Source: Massilia sp. CFBP 13721 (lineage in GTDB: Bacteria > Pseudomonadota > Gammaproteobacteria > Burkholderiales > Burkholderiaceae_D). From it: 64,000 nt of DNA. The position numbers and the translations under genes were made by a program. Positions 23,437 to 32,085 of the stretch are shown piece by piece. The notes under the pieces were generated by a model. That model was not told the DNA's origin, ran no database searches, and saw only the letters and a list, made by a program, of their open reading frames with translations. The stretch covers positions 186,001-250,000 of the forward strand of contig NZ_JACYUY010000005.1 in NCBI RefSeq assembly GCF_014842025.1, read 5' to 3'. How positions within the stretch are numbered: position 1 is the stretch's first letter; every line of letters starts with the position of its first letter.

Positions 23437-23901
23437 TTAAAGGAACCGGTCCAGGATCTTGCGGCTATGCTTGTCGATCTTGAACATGTCCCGTACCAGG
23501 AAGTTGATGCCGTGGCTGTCCGCGATCAGCAGCGAGGCCTCGCCCACGCGGCGGATGTCTTCGTCGACTTTCAGCACGAAAGCGGTCTCGCCGCGGTCGG
23601 TTTTGACGGTCCAGGTGCAGGGCGTGGCGAAGCTCGACACTTCGCGGATGTGCTCGATTTCGGGAATGAATTCGCGGCCTTCGAGTTCTTCCGTGACGAG
23701 ATCCCGCACCTGAGCAGGCGCAGTCGCCAGGTCGTCGATCCAGGCCACTTCCTTGCCGCCGTCGCGCACCAGCGAGATGCCGCGCGTGGGCGCCTGGATC
23801 GGGAAAGCGCGCACCGGAATCACGCCGACGACGTCGACGCCGTCTTCGCCGGTGAACACCAGTTTGCCGAAGCTGTCGCGGCGCAGTGCAAAAGTGCTCA
23901 T
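23437..23901 (-). CDS. DUF1854 protein of the cyanophycin locus
   Basis: 154 residues: VVGVIPVRAFPIQAPTRGISLV, then EELEGREFIPEIEHIREVSSF and ADSHGINFLVRDMFKIDKHSRKILDRFL. This matches the DUF1854 family, which in betaproteobacteria accompanies an ABC transporter next to cyanophycin synthetases. No catalytic motif can be named. It starts one base after the transporter stop (TGAGATG), so expression is coupled. Possible role in handling of cyanophycin or its Asp-Arg products, by context only. Confidence 0.85.
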   Translation of the reverse strand: MSTFALRRDSFGKLVFTGEDGVDVVGVIPVRAFPIQAPTRGISLVRDGGKEVAWIDDLATAPAQVRDLVTEELEGREFIPEIEHIREVSSFATPCTWTVKTDRGETAFVLKVDEDIRRVGEASLLIADSHGINFLVRDMFKIDKHSRKILDRFL

Positions 23902-23902
23902 C

Positions 23903-26182
23903 TCAATCGTCCTTGTCGTCCATGTCCTGGTCCACGTTGCGCGCCTGCGCTTCGTAGAGGCGGTGGTAGGCGCCTTCGCGCGCCATCAGTTCGTCGTGGC
24001 TGCCCTCTTCCACCACCACGCCGCGGTCGAGCACGACCAGGCGGTCGGCGCGGTGCAGCGTGGAGAGCCTGTGCGCGATCGCGATCGTGGTGCGGCCCTG
24101 CACCAGGTTGTCGAGCGCCTTCTGGATTTCCTTTTCGGTTTCCGAGTCGACCGAGGACGTCGCTTCGTCCATGATCAGGATCGGCGGGTCGATCAGCAGC
24201 GCGCGCGCAATCGAGATGCGCTGGCGCTCGCCGCCCGACAAGCCCTGGCCGCGCTCGCCCACCATCGAATCGTAACCCTGCGGCAGGCGCAGGATGAATT
24301 CGTGGGCGTGGGCGGCGCGGGCGGCGGCGATGATCTCTTCGCGCGTCGCGTCCGGCTTGCCGTAGGCGATGTTTTCGGCGATGGTGCCGAAGAACAGGAA
24401 CGGTTCCTGCAGCACCAGGCCGATGTTGCGGCGGTAGTCGGCCACGGCAAAGCTGCGGATGTCGACGCCGTCCAGCAAAATCGCACCTTCGGCCACGTCG
24501 TAGAAACGGCAGATCAGGTTGACCAGCGTGCTTTTACCGGAGCCGCTGTGGCCCACCAGGCCGACCATTTCGCCGGCCTTGATGTTGAGCGAAATGCCGC
24601 GGTTGACGGCCCGGTTACCGTAGCGGAAACCCACTTCGCGCAGTTCGATATTGCCCTGCACTTTCGGTACGTTCACCGGATTGACCGGGTCCGGCACGCT
24701 CGACACGTGGTCGAGGATGTCGAAGATGCGCTTCGCCGCCGAGGCCGATTTTTGCGTGACCGAGACGATGCGGCTCATCGAATCGAGCTTCACGTAGAAA
24801 CGGCCGCTGTAGGCGATAAAGGCGGTCAGCGTGCCGACCGTGATGTCGCCCTGCGACACCTGCCAGATACCGAAGATCCAGATCACCAGCAGGCCCAGTT
24901 CGGTCAGCAGCGACACGGTGGGCGAGAACAGCGACCAGACCCGGTTCAGCTTGTCGTTGACGGCCAGGTTGTGCTTGTTCGCTTCGCGGAAGCGTGCGGC
25001 TTCGCGCTTTTCCTGGGCGAAGGCCTTGACCACGCGGATGCCGGGAATGGTATCGGCCAGCACGTTGGTGACCTCGCCCCAGACGCGGTCGATCTTTTCG
25101 AAGCCGGTGCGCAGCCTGTCGCGCACGACGTGGATCATCCAGGCAATGAAAGGCAGCGGCACCAGCGTCACCAGCGCCAGCCACGGGTTCATGCTGAACA
25201 GGATCACGCCGGTCATGATGATCAACAACACGTCCGACAGGAAGTCGAGCAGGTGCAGTGACAGGAAGACACTGATCCGGTCCGAGCCGCTGCCGATACG
25301 GCTCATCAGGTCGCCGGTGCGCTTGCCGCCGAAATATTCCAGCGACAGCCGCAGCAGGTGTTCATAGGTCGTCGAGCGCAGGTCGGCGCTGATGCGCTCG
25401 GACGCGAGCGCCAGCACATAGGTCTTGCCCCAGCCCAGTGCCCAGGCCAGCATCGATGCGCCGAACAGGCCACCCATGTATAGCCAGACGAGCGAGTCGT
25501 CGATGGTCTGGCCGTTCTGGTACGGAATCAGCACGTTGTCCATCAGCGGCTTGGTCAGGTAGGGCGGAATCATGTGCGCTGCCGTCGACCCCAGCATCAG
25601 CAGGAAACCCACCAGCAGCTGCACCTTGTACGGCCGGGCGAAACGCCACAAGCGGAACAGGGTCCAGGTGGACGGCGGCGTATGCACGACCTTGGCGCAG
25701 ATCGGGCATTCTTCCTGGTTCGGCTCGAGCGGCGCCTTGCAGCTCGGGCAGGTGTGCTGTTCGGGCGCCAGCACCGGGTTGCCGGTCTCGACGCCTTTGA
25801 TCTGGTCAGTAAACGCGTCGGCGACGCGGATCGCGTGCAGGTTCTGCCCCAGCGTGAAGCGCCAGGACGCCAGCAAGCCGTGCGGGTCGACCAGTTCGAG
25901 GTGGCCGACGCCGGCGTGGTCGTGGTGGCGCAGGACCAGGCCCGGCTTGAACGCCCAGTCGCGCCAGGCGGTTTCCCCGGGTGCGCGCGCCAGCAGGCGG
26001 CGGCTGGTGACCACCAGGATGCCCTTCGTGAAACGTAATTTCGTGTCGAGGTCAACCTCCACGCCAGTGAGAACGTTTTCCCCTGGCGCAAGCTGTTTCC
26101 GAACGTCATTGTCCCAACCGTCAGGCAGGAAGCCGGCGGCAGCCGCCAGCGAGGTCGGAAGAGCGAGTTGTTGAGTTGTCAT
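23903..26182 (-). CDS. cyanophycin-locus ABC exporter, fused TMD-NBD
   Basis: 759 residues. An unusual N-terminal ~140-residue domain (LAPGENVLTGVEVDLDTKL...) is followed by a zinc ribbon, HTCPSCKAPL...EECPICAKVV, near residues 143-166. Then a six-helix exporter membrane domain and an ATPase domain with GHSGSGKSTLV, LSGGERQRISIA and ILIMDEATSSVDSE. Type IV exporter architecture; works as a dimer. Divergent from cphA2 with 300 bases between. Substrate unknown; the zinc-ribbon head suggests regulation or docking to a partner. Confidence 0.9.
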   Translation of the reverse strand: MTTQQLALPTSLAAAAGFLPDGWDNDVRKQLAPGENVLTGVEVDLDTKLRFTKGILVVTSRRLLARAPGETAWRDWAFKPGLVLRHHDHAGVGHLELVDPHGLLASWRFTLGQNLHAIRVADAFTDQIKGVETGNPVLAPEQHTCPSCKAPLEPNQEECPICAKVVHTPPSTWTLFRLWRFARPYKVQLLVGFLLMLGSTAAHMIPPYLTKPLMDNVLIPYQNGQTIDDSLVWLYMGGLFGASMLAWALGWGKTYVLALASERISADLRSTTYEHLLRLSLEYFGGKRTGDLMSRIGSGSDRISVFLSLHLLDFLSDVLLIIMTGVILFSMNPWLALVTLVPLPFIAWMIHVVRDRLRTGFEKIDRVWGEVTNVLADTIPGIRVVKAFAQEKREAARFREANKHNLAVNDKLNRVWSLFSPTVSLLTELGLLVIWIFGIWQVSQGDITVGTLTAFIAYSGRFYVKLDSMSRIVSVTQKSASAAKRIFDILDHVSSVPDPVNPVNVPKVQGNIELREVGFRYGNRAVNRGISLNIKAGEMVGLVGHSGSGKSTLVNLICRFYDVAEGAILLDGVDIRSFAVADYRRNIGLVLQEPFLFFGTIAENIAYGKPDATREEIIAAARAAHAHEFILRLPQGYDSMVGERGQGLSGGERQRISIARALLIDPPILIMDEATSSVDSETEKEIQKALDNLVQGRTTIAIAHRLSTLHRADRLVVLDRGVVVEEGSHDELMAREGAYHRLYEAQARNVDQDMDDKDD

Positions 26183-26482
26183 TGATGGTGCCGCCCGTGA
26201 CAGGCAAGTTCTGGATAAGGGAGGTAACGCGGTGACCGGCTCGGCGGTTTACATGGATCAGAGGAAAAGTTCCGCTGCGGGACCGGAGCGGCGCCATTCA
26301 GTGCCAATCGGTTGCTCTCAGTTCCTATTTGGCAGAAATCGGCACGGGGCTGTAAGCTTCGGCCCGCAAGTATACAACAAGTGCGCCGCTTCACCCGGAT
26401 TGGGTGCGGTAACGCACAGGCAGGCAAACATAGGCAACGCCATCATGGTGAACCAGCGGACACTGTGGGCAAGAATCATTAC
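26183..26482. promoter_or_regulatory. divergent control region of the cyanophycin locus
   Basis: A 300-base gap between the divergently read ABC transporter and cphA2 starts. It has no credible gene and is less GC-rich than its flanks, so it should hold both promoters. No operator could be assigned with confidence. Confidence 0.5.
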
Positions 26483-28651
26483 ATGACAAAGAAGAATGAC
26501 ATCAAGTTTCTCCGTGTAACTCACCTGCGCGGCCCGAATATCTGGACCTACCGTCCGGTACTCGAGGTCTGGCTCGACATTGGCGAGCTGGAAGACTTCC
26601 CTTCGAACACACTGCCCGGCTTTAACGAGCGTCTGACTAGCATGCTGCCCGGCCTGGTCGAGCACCGCTGCGGCATCGGCGAGCGCGGCGGCTTCCTCGA
26701 ACGCCTGGAAGGCGGCACCTGGGCCGGCCACATCCTCGAACACGTCGTGCTCGAGTTGCAGAACATGGCCGGCATGAAGACCGGTTTCGGCAAGACCCGC
26801 TCGACCGGCCAGCACGGCGTCTACAAGATGGCCTTCCGCACGCGCGACGCCATCGTCGGCCGCGCCGCCCTCGAGGCCGGCCACCGCCTGATGATGGCCG
26901 CCATCAACGCTGAAGCCTTCGACATGGCAGGCACCGTGTCCGCCCTGACCGAACTGGTCGACCGCTACTGCCTGGGCCCGTCCACCGCCAACATCGTCGA
27001 CGCCGCCACCGACCGCCGCATTCCCTCGATCCGCCTGACCGAAGGCAACCTGGTCCAGCTCGGCCACGGCGCCGCCCAGCGCCGCATCTGGACCGCCGAA
27101 ACCGACCGCACCAGCGCCATCGGCGAATCGATCGCCAGCGACAAGGATCTGACCAAGACCCTGCTCGCCTCGTGTGGCGTGCCGGTGCCGGAAGGCGCCC
27201 TGGTGCGCAGTGCCGCAGCCGCATGGGAAGAAGCCCAGGACATCGGCCTGCCGGTGGTCGTGAAACCGGTCGACGGCAACCATGGCCGCGGCGTCACGCT
27301 CAACCTCATGACCGAGTCCGACGTCCACACCGCCTACGCCATCGCCTCGGAAGCCGGCGACAGCACTGCCGTGCTGGTCGAGCGCTTCATTCCCGGCAAC
27401 GAGCACCGCGTGCTGGTGGTCGGCAAGCAGGTCGTGGCGGTGGCGCGCGGCGAATCGCTGTGGGTGACGGGCGACGGCGCCGCCAACGTGAGCGCACTCG
27501 TGGCCAGCCAGATCAACACCGACCCGCGCCGCGGCGAGACCGAGGAACATCCGCTCGGCACCGTCAACGTGCACGACAACGAGATCCTGCTCGACCTGAA
27601 GCGCCAGGGCCTGACGCCCGACTCGGTGCCGCAGGATGGCCAGAAGGTACTGATCCAGCCGAACGGCAACGTCTCCGACGACGTCACCGACCTGATCCAC
27701 CCGGAAGTGGCGCACATGGCCGCCCTGGCCGCGCGCGTCGTCGGCCTCGACATCGCCGGCATCGACCTGGTCTGCGACGACATCTCGAAGCCGCTGGCCG
27801 AGCAGCGCGGCGCCATCATCGAAGTCAATGCCAGCCCGGGGCTGCTGGCCCACCTGAAACCGGGCAGCGGCCAGCCGCGCAACGTCGGCAAGGCGATCGT
27901 CGCGCACCTGTTTGCCGACGGCGAGAGCGGCCGCATTCCGGTGGTCGGCGTCACCGGCACCCTCGGCACCAGCCTGATCACGCGCCTGCTCGGCTGCCTG
28001 CTGAACGCCGCCGGCAAGCACGCGGGCGTGGCCAACGGCGAAGGCCTGTACCTCGACGGCCGCCAGGTCCACAAGGGCGACTGCACCGGCTTCGCCGCCG
28101 GCGAGCGCCTGCTCATCAACCGCAACGTCGAAGCGGCAGTGTTCGAATCGAACGCGCGCAGCATCCTGGCCGGCGGCCTGCCCTACGACCGCTGTTCGGT
28201 GGGCGTGGTGACCGACATGGGCAAGCTGGCCGACGTGGGCGAATTCCACATCAACGACGACGAGGCGCTGGCCAACGTGGTGCGCAGCCAGGTCGACGTG
28301 ATCCTGTCGAACGGCGCCGCCGTGCTGAACGCGGCCGATCCGGAAGTAGTGAAACTGGCCGAATTGTCGGACGGACGCGTGATCTTCTACGCGATGGACG
28401 AATCGCATCCGGTCATGGCGCAGCACCGCGCCGGCGGCGAGCGGGTCGTGTTCGCGCGCGACAACCGCATCGTGCTGGCCGAAGGCGCCAACGAGACGGT
28501 CCTGCTCGACCTTGGCAAGATCAAGCCGGCCACCGTCAAGCATCCGGCCAGCGTGCTGGCGGCGACTGCCGCGGCCTGGGCGCTGGGTCTGGAGCACGAC
28601 CTGATCTGCGGCGGCCTGCGCGCTTTCGACGCAACCAAGAAATCGACGTAA
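26483..28651 (+). CDS. cphA2: cyanophycin synthetase-like, CphA2 type
   Basis: 722 residues from MTKKNDIKF. N-terminal domain (RVTHLRGPNIWTYRP), ATP-grasp domain ~220-475 (PVVVKPVDGNHGRGVTLN, IIEVNASPGLLAHLKP), then a Mur-ligase-like centre. In that centre the P-loop reads GVTGTLGTSLIT near residue 488 instead of GTNGKT, and the protein ends at LGLEHDLICGGLRAFD, without the Mur C-terminal lobe kept by the next gene. So only the ATP-grasp site should work. In cyanobacteria CphA2 polymerises beta-Asp-Arg dipeptide using one ATP; that reaction is the likely one here. Start preferred over the frame at 26312, which has no support. Confidence 0.88.
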   Translation: MTKKNDIKFLRVTHLRGPNIWTYRPVLEVWLDIGELEDFPSNTLPGFNERLTSMLPGLVEHRCGIGERGGFLERLEGGTWAGHILEHVVLELQNMAGMKTGFGKTRSTGQHGVYKMAFRTRDAIVGRAALEAGHRLMMAAINAEAFDMAGTVSALTELVDRYCLGPSTANIVDAATDRRIPSIRLTEGNLVQLGHGAAQRRIWTAETDRTSAIGESIASDKDLTKTLLASCGVPVPEGALVRSAAAAWEEAQDIGLPVVVKPVDGNHGRGVTLNLMTESDVHTAYAIASEAGDSTAVLVERFIPGNEHRVLVVGKQVVAVARGESLWVTGDGAANVSALVASQINTDPRRGETEEHPLGTVNVHDNEILLDLKRQGLTPDSVPQDGQKVLIQPNGNVSDDVTDLIHPEVAHMAALAARVVGLDIAGIDLVCDDISKPLAEQRGAIIEVNASPGLLAHLKPGSGQPRNVGKAIVAHLFADGESGRIPVVGVTGTLGTSLITRLLGCLLNAAGKHAGVANGEGLYLDGRQVHKGDCTGFAAGERLLINRNVEAAVFESNARSILAGGLPYDRCSVGVVTDMGKLADVGEFHINDDEALANVVRSQVDVILSNGAAVLNAADPEVVKLAELSDGRVIFYAMDESHPVMAQHRAGGERVVFARDNRIVLAEGANETVLLDLGKIKPATVKHPASVLAATAAAWALGLEHDLICGGLRAFDATKKST

Positions 28652-28731
28652 CCGAGCAGCTTATTAATTGATTGGCAGTGCCGGTTCGCCGGACCGGGGA
28701 CAGTCTCCCCACATTAAAGGAATCACGGTTT

Positions 28732-31317
28732 ATGGAAGTATCTCGCGTACGGGCCTTGCGCGGCCCTAACCTCTGGAGCCACCACACCTCGGTCGAGGCG
28801 ATCGTCGCCTGCACCCCGGAGGAAGAATCGATCGCCAGCCTGCCTGGCTTCGAGTCGCGCCTGCGTTCGCGCTTTCCCCAACTCGGGCCATTGCAGCCTT
28901 CCGGCCACGAAGAAGATGCGCTCGACCCGGTGCCGATGGCCGAAGTACTGGAAATCGTGGCCCTGGCCCTGCAGGCCGCGGCCGGCTGCCCGGTCACCTT
29001 CAGCCGCACCACTGCCACCCTCGAAACCGGCATCTACCAGGTCGTGGTCGAATACTCGGAAGAAGACGTCGGCCGCCTGGCGCTGGACCTGGCGCAGCAA
29101 CTGATCGAGGCCGCGCGCCTGGACGCGCCTTTTGAGCTCGAAGCGGCGCTGACCCGGCTGCGCGACCTCGACGAAGACGTGCGCCTCGGCCCGTCCACCG
29201 GCTCGATCGTGCAGGCCGCTGTCGAACGCAACATCCCGTTCCGGCGCCTGACCGAGGGCAGCCTGGTGATGTTCGGCTGGGGCAGCAAGCAGCGCCGCAT
29301 CCAGGCCGCCGAGATCGACGCCACCGGGGCGATCGCCGAAACCATCGCCCAGGACAAGGAATTGACCAAGCGCCTGCTCGACGCCGCCGGCGTGCCGGTG
29401 CCGCTCGGACGCACGGTGGTCGATCCCGACGATGCCTGGCTTGCAGCCCAGGAGATCGGCCTGCCGGTCGTCGTCAAGCCAAAGGATGGCAACCAGGGCA
29501 AGGGCGTGACGGTCAACATCACCACCAAGGAACAGATTGCGGCCGCCTTCCACTCGGCGTCCGAATTCCGCGACGACATCCTGGTCGAACGCTACCTGCC
29601 GGGCCACGACTACCGCCTGCTCGTCATCGGCGACAAGCTGGTCGCCGCCGCGCGGCGCGATCCGCCGATCGTGGTCGGCGACGGCGTGCACACTGTGCGC
29701 CAGCTGGTCGACGAGGTGAATCTCGATCCGCGCCGCGGCAACGGGCATTCGACCTCGCTCACCAAGATCCGCTTCGACGACATCGCGCTCGGCAGCCTGG
29801 CCAAGCAAGGCATGAACGCCGAATCGGTGCCCGCCAAGGGCCAGCGCGTGGTCTTGCGCAATAACGCCAACCTGTCGACCGGCGGCAGCGCCACCGACGT
29901 CACCGACGACGTCCATCCGGAAGTGGCCGAGCGCGCGATCGCCGCGGCGCACATGGTGGGCCTCGACATCTGCGGCGTCGACCTGGTCTGCGACAGCGTG
30001 CTCAAGCCCATTGAGGAACAAGGCGGCGGCATCGTCGAAGTCAATGCCGCGCCTGGCCTGCGCATGCACCTGTCGCCTTCCTTCGGCAAGGGCCGCGACG
30101 TCGGCGGCGCCATCATGGACACGCTGTTCAAGGATGGCGACGACGGCCGCATCCCGGTCGTCGCCGTCACCGGCACGAATGGCAAAACGACGACGGTGCG
30201 CCTGATCGCGCACTTGCTGGGCGCCTCGGGCCTGCGCACCGGCATGACCAATACCGACGGCGTCTACATCGAAGGGCGCCGCATCGACAGCGGCGACTGC
30301 AGCGGCCCGCGCAGCGCGCGCAACGTGCTGCTGCACCCGGACGTCGACGCCGCCGTGTTCGAAACCGCGCGCGGCGGCCTGCTGCGCGAAGGCCTCGCTT
30401 TCGACCGCTGCGAAGTGGCGGTGGTGACCAACATCGGCGCCGGCGACCACCTCGGGCTGAACTACATCACCACGCTGGAAGATCTCGCCGTGCTGAAACG
30501 CGTGATCGTCCAGAACGTCAAGGCCGGCGGCATGGCCGTGCTGAACGCGGCCGATCCGGTGGTGGCCGAGATGGCCGAACACACCCGCGGCGACGTCACC
30601 TTCTTCGCCCAGGACGGCGGCCACCCGTTGATGGCGATGCACCGCGCCCAGGGCCGGCGCGTCGTCTACGTCGAAGATGCGCACCTCGTCTGCGCCCAGG
30701 GCAAGCTTGAAACGAAGATCGACCTCAAGGACGTGCCGATCACCCGCGGCGGCGTCATCGGCTTCCAGGTCGAGAACGTGATGGCGTCCGTCGCCGCCGC
30801 CTGGGCGGTCGGGCTGGACTGGGACAAGATCCGCCTCGGCCTGAAGACCTTCGTCGGCGAGAGCGACAATGCGCCAGGCCGCTTCAATGTCTTCGACTAC
30901 AAAGGCGCGACCCTGATCGCCGACTACGGCCACAACCCGGACGCGATCGCGGCGCTGGTGTCGGCGGTCGAGAACATGCCGGCCAAACGCCGCTCGGTCG
31001 TCATCAGCGGCGCCGGCGACCGGCGCGACCAGGACATCACCCAGCAGACCGAAATCCTCGGCCAGGCCTTCGACGACGTGCTGCTGTACCAGGACCAGTG
31101 CCAGCGCGGCCGGCCGGACGGCGAAGTCGTCGCCCTGCTGCGCCAGGGCCTGACTGGCGCCACCCGGACCAGCCACGTCGAGGAAATCAATGGCGAGTTC
31201 ATCGCGATCGACCGCGCGCTGGCGCGGCTGAACGAGGGCGACTTGTGCCTGATCCTGATCGACCAGGTCGATGAGGCGCTGGCGCATATTGCGAAACGCG
31301 TGGCAGAATCCAAATAA
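28732..31317 (+). CDS. cphA: cyanophycin synthetase, full length
   Basis: Builds cyanophycin (a poly-aspartate backbone with arginine side chains) from Asp, Arg and ATP. 861 residues. N-terminal domain from MEVSRVRALRGPNLW; ATP-grasp domain with PVVVKPKDGNQGKGVTVN and GGIVEVNAAPGLRMH; Mur-ligase-like domain with intact P-loop VTGTNGKTTTVRL near residue 480; C-terminal lobe with GRFNVFDYKGATLIADYGHN. AAAGGA precedes the ATG, 80 bases after cphA2. No cyanophycinase is in the window, so breakdown genes must be elsewhere. Stores nitrogen, carbon and energy as granules. Confidence 0.96.
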   Translation: MEVSRVRALRGPNLWSHHTSVEAIVACTPEEESIASLPGFESRLRSRFPQLGPLQPSGHEEDALDPVPMAEVLEIVALALQAAAGCPVTFSRTTATLETGIYQVVVEYSEEDVGRLALDLAQQLIEAARLDAPFELEAALTRLRDLDEDVRLGPSTGSIVQAAVERNIPFRRLTEGSLVMFGWGSKQRRIQAAEIDATGAIAETIAQDKELTKRLLDAAGVPVPLGRTVVDPDDAWLAAQEIGLPVVVKPKDGNQGKGVTVNITTKEQIAAAFHSASEFRDDILVERYLPGHDYRLLVIGDKLVAAARRDPPIVVGDGVHTVRQLVDEVNLDPRRGNGHSTSLTKIRFDDIALGSLAKQGMNAESVPAKGQRVVLRNNANLSTGGSATDVTDDVHPEVAERAIAAAHMVGLDICGVDLVCDSVLKPIEEQGGGIVEVNAAPGLRMHLSPSFGKGRDVGGAIMDTLFKDGDDGRIPVVAVTGTNGKTTTVRLIAHLLGASGLRTGMTNTDGVYIEGRRIDSGDCSGPRSARNVLLHPDVDAAVFETARGGLLREGLAFDRCEVAVVTNIGAGDHLGLNYITTLEDLAVLKRVIVQNVKAGGMAVLNAADPVVAEMAEHTRGDVTFFAQDGGHPLMAMHRAQGRRVVYVEDAHLVCAQGKLETKIDLKDVPITRGGVIGFQVENVMASVAAAWAVGLDWDKIRLGLKTFVGESDNAPGRFNVFDYKGATLIADYGHNPDAIAALVSAVENMPAKRRSVVISGAGDRRDQDITQQTEILGQAFDDVLLYQDQCQRGRPDGEVVALLRQGLTGATRTSHVEEINGEFIAIDRALARLNEGDLCLILIDQVDEALAHIAKRVAESK

Positions 31318-31320
31318 CCC

Positions 31321-31432
31321 GTAGGGTGGGCGCCCCGTGCCCACGCGTGACGCTTGCATGGTGTTGGCGCGGTTTTCCAACCCTGCCAACACGGTGCTTA
31401 CTTCACGCGTGGGCACGGGGCGCCCACCCTAC
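31321..31432. repeat. GTAGGGTGG palindrome family, 30-bp perfect arms (locus E)
   Basis: Arms 31321-31350 and 31403-31432 are perfect inverted repeats (GTAGGGTGGGCGCCCC...). A second pair inside, GTGTTGGC / GCCAACAC, makes a nested cruciform. Starts 3 bases after the cphA stop and could act as a transcript end. The near-identical layout recurs at locus H. Confidence 0.9.
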
Positions 31433-31446
31433 TGACATAAAATTCC

Positions 31447-32070
31447 ATGCTCGCACCCGAACAATTTTTCGGCTTCCTGCTCGCCGCCCTCCTCCTCACC
31501 GCCTCCCCCGGCCCCGACAACCTGATGGTCCTGGGCCTGGGCATGTCGAAAGGCCGCAAGCAAGGCATGGTCTTCGGCCTGGGCTGCGCGCTCGGCTGCC
31601 TAAGCCACACTTTTCTCGCCGTGATCGGCGTCAGCGCGGTCATTGCCGCCTCCCCCACCGCGTTCACGCTGCTGCGCATCGGCGGCGGGCTGTACCTGGT
31701 CTACCTGGGGATCGGGGCGCTGCGCAGCCAGGGCGGCCAGGCAGCGAGCAAGGACACAGGCACGCAGTCGCTGCGCAGCCTGTTCATGAAGGGTTTATTG
31801 GCGAACGCCATCAACCCGAAAGTGGTGCTGTTCTTTCTCTCCCTGCTGCCGCAGTTCGTGATCGCGGCCAACGGCAACGTGCCCGGCCAGATGCTGGCGC
31901 TAGGCCTGACTTTCACGCTGCAGGCGGCGGTGCTGTTCGGGCTGCTGGGTTATTTCGCCGGCGCCGTGGGCGCCTGGCTCGAGCGCAAGCCCGGCGCCGG
32001 CAAATGGCTCGACCGCCTGGCCGGGACCGTGTTCGTCGCGCTCGGCGTCAAGCTGATCGTGTCGCGTTGA
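31447..32070 (+). CDS. LysE/RhtB-family amino-acid exporter
   Basis: Inner-membrane translocator of 207 residues with about six hydrophobic segments. FLLAALLLTASPGPDNLMVLG at the N-terminus is the family signature, and GLLANAINPKVVLFFLSLLPQF the second. Exports amino acids or related metabolites. Lying directly after cphA, it might discharge excess arginine or lysine, but that link is only by position and locus E separates them. Confidence 0.9.
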   Translation: MLAPEQFFGFLLAALLLTASPGPDNLMVLGLGMSKGRKQGMVFGLGCALGCLSHTFLAVIGVSAVIAASPTAFTLLRIGGGLYLVYLGIGALRSQGGQAASKDTGTQSLRSLFMKGLLANAINPKVVLFFLSLLPQFVIAANGNVPGQMLALGLTFTLQAAVLFGLLGYFAGAVGAWLERKPGAGKWLDRLAGTVFVALGVKLIVSR

Positions 32071-32085
32071 GGGGACATATCCCGG

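Noticed and set aside
26318-28597. 759-codon open frame on the minus strand over cphA2
   Set aside because: It mirrors codon structure of a confirmed gene; composition (His, Gln, Asp, Val, Ala, Gly-rich without domains) is typical of antisense shadows in high-GC DNA.
28723-31416. 897-codon open frame on the minus strand over cphA
   Set aside because: Shadow of cphA with no recognisable domain or ribosome site.
31320-31440. Recurring peptide VGAPCPRV in several short frames
   Set aside because: It is only the translation of the palindromic repeat arms, seen again near 49.5 kb; not a protein motif.
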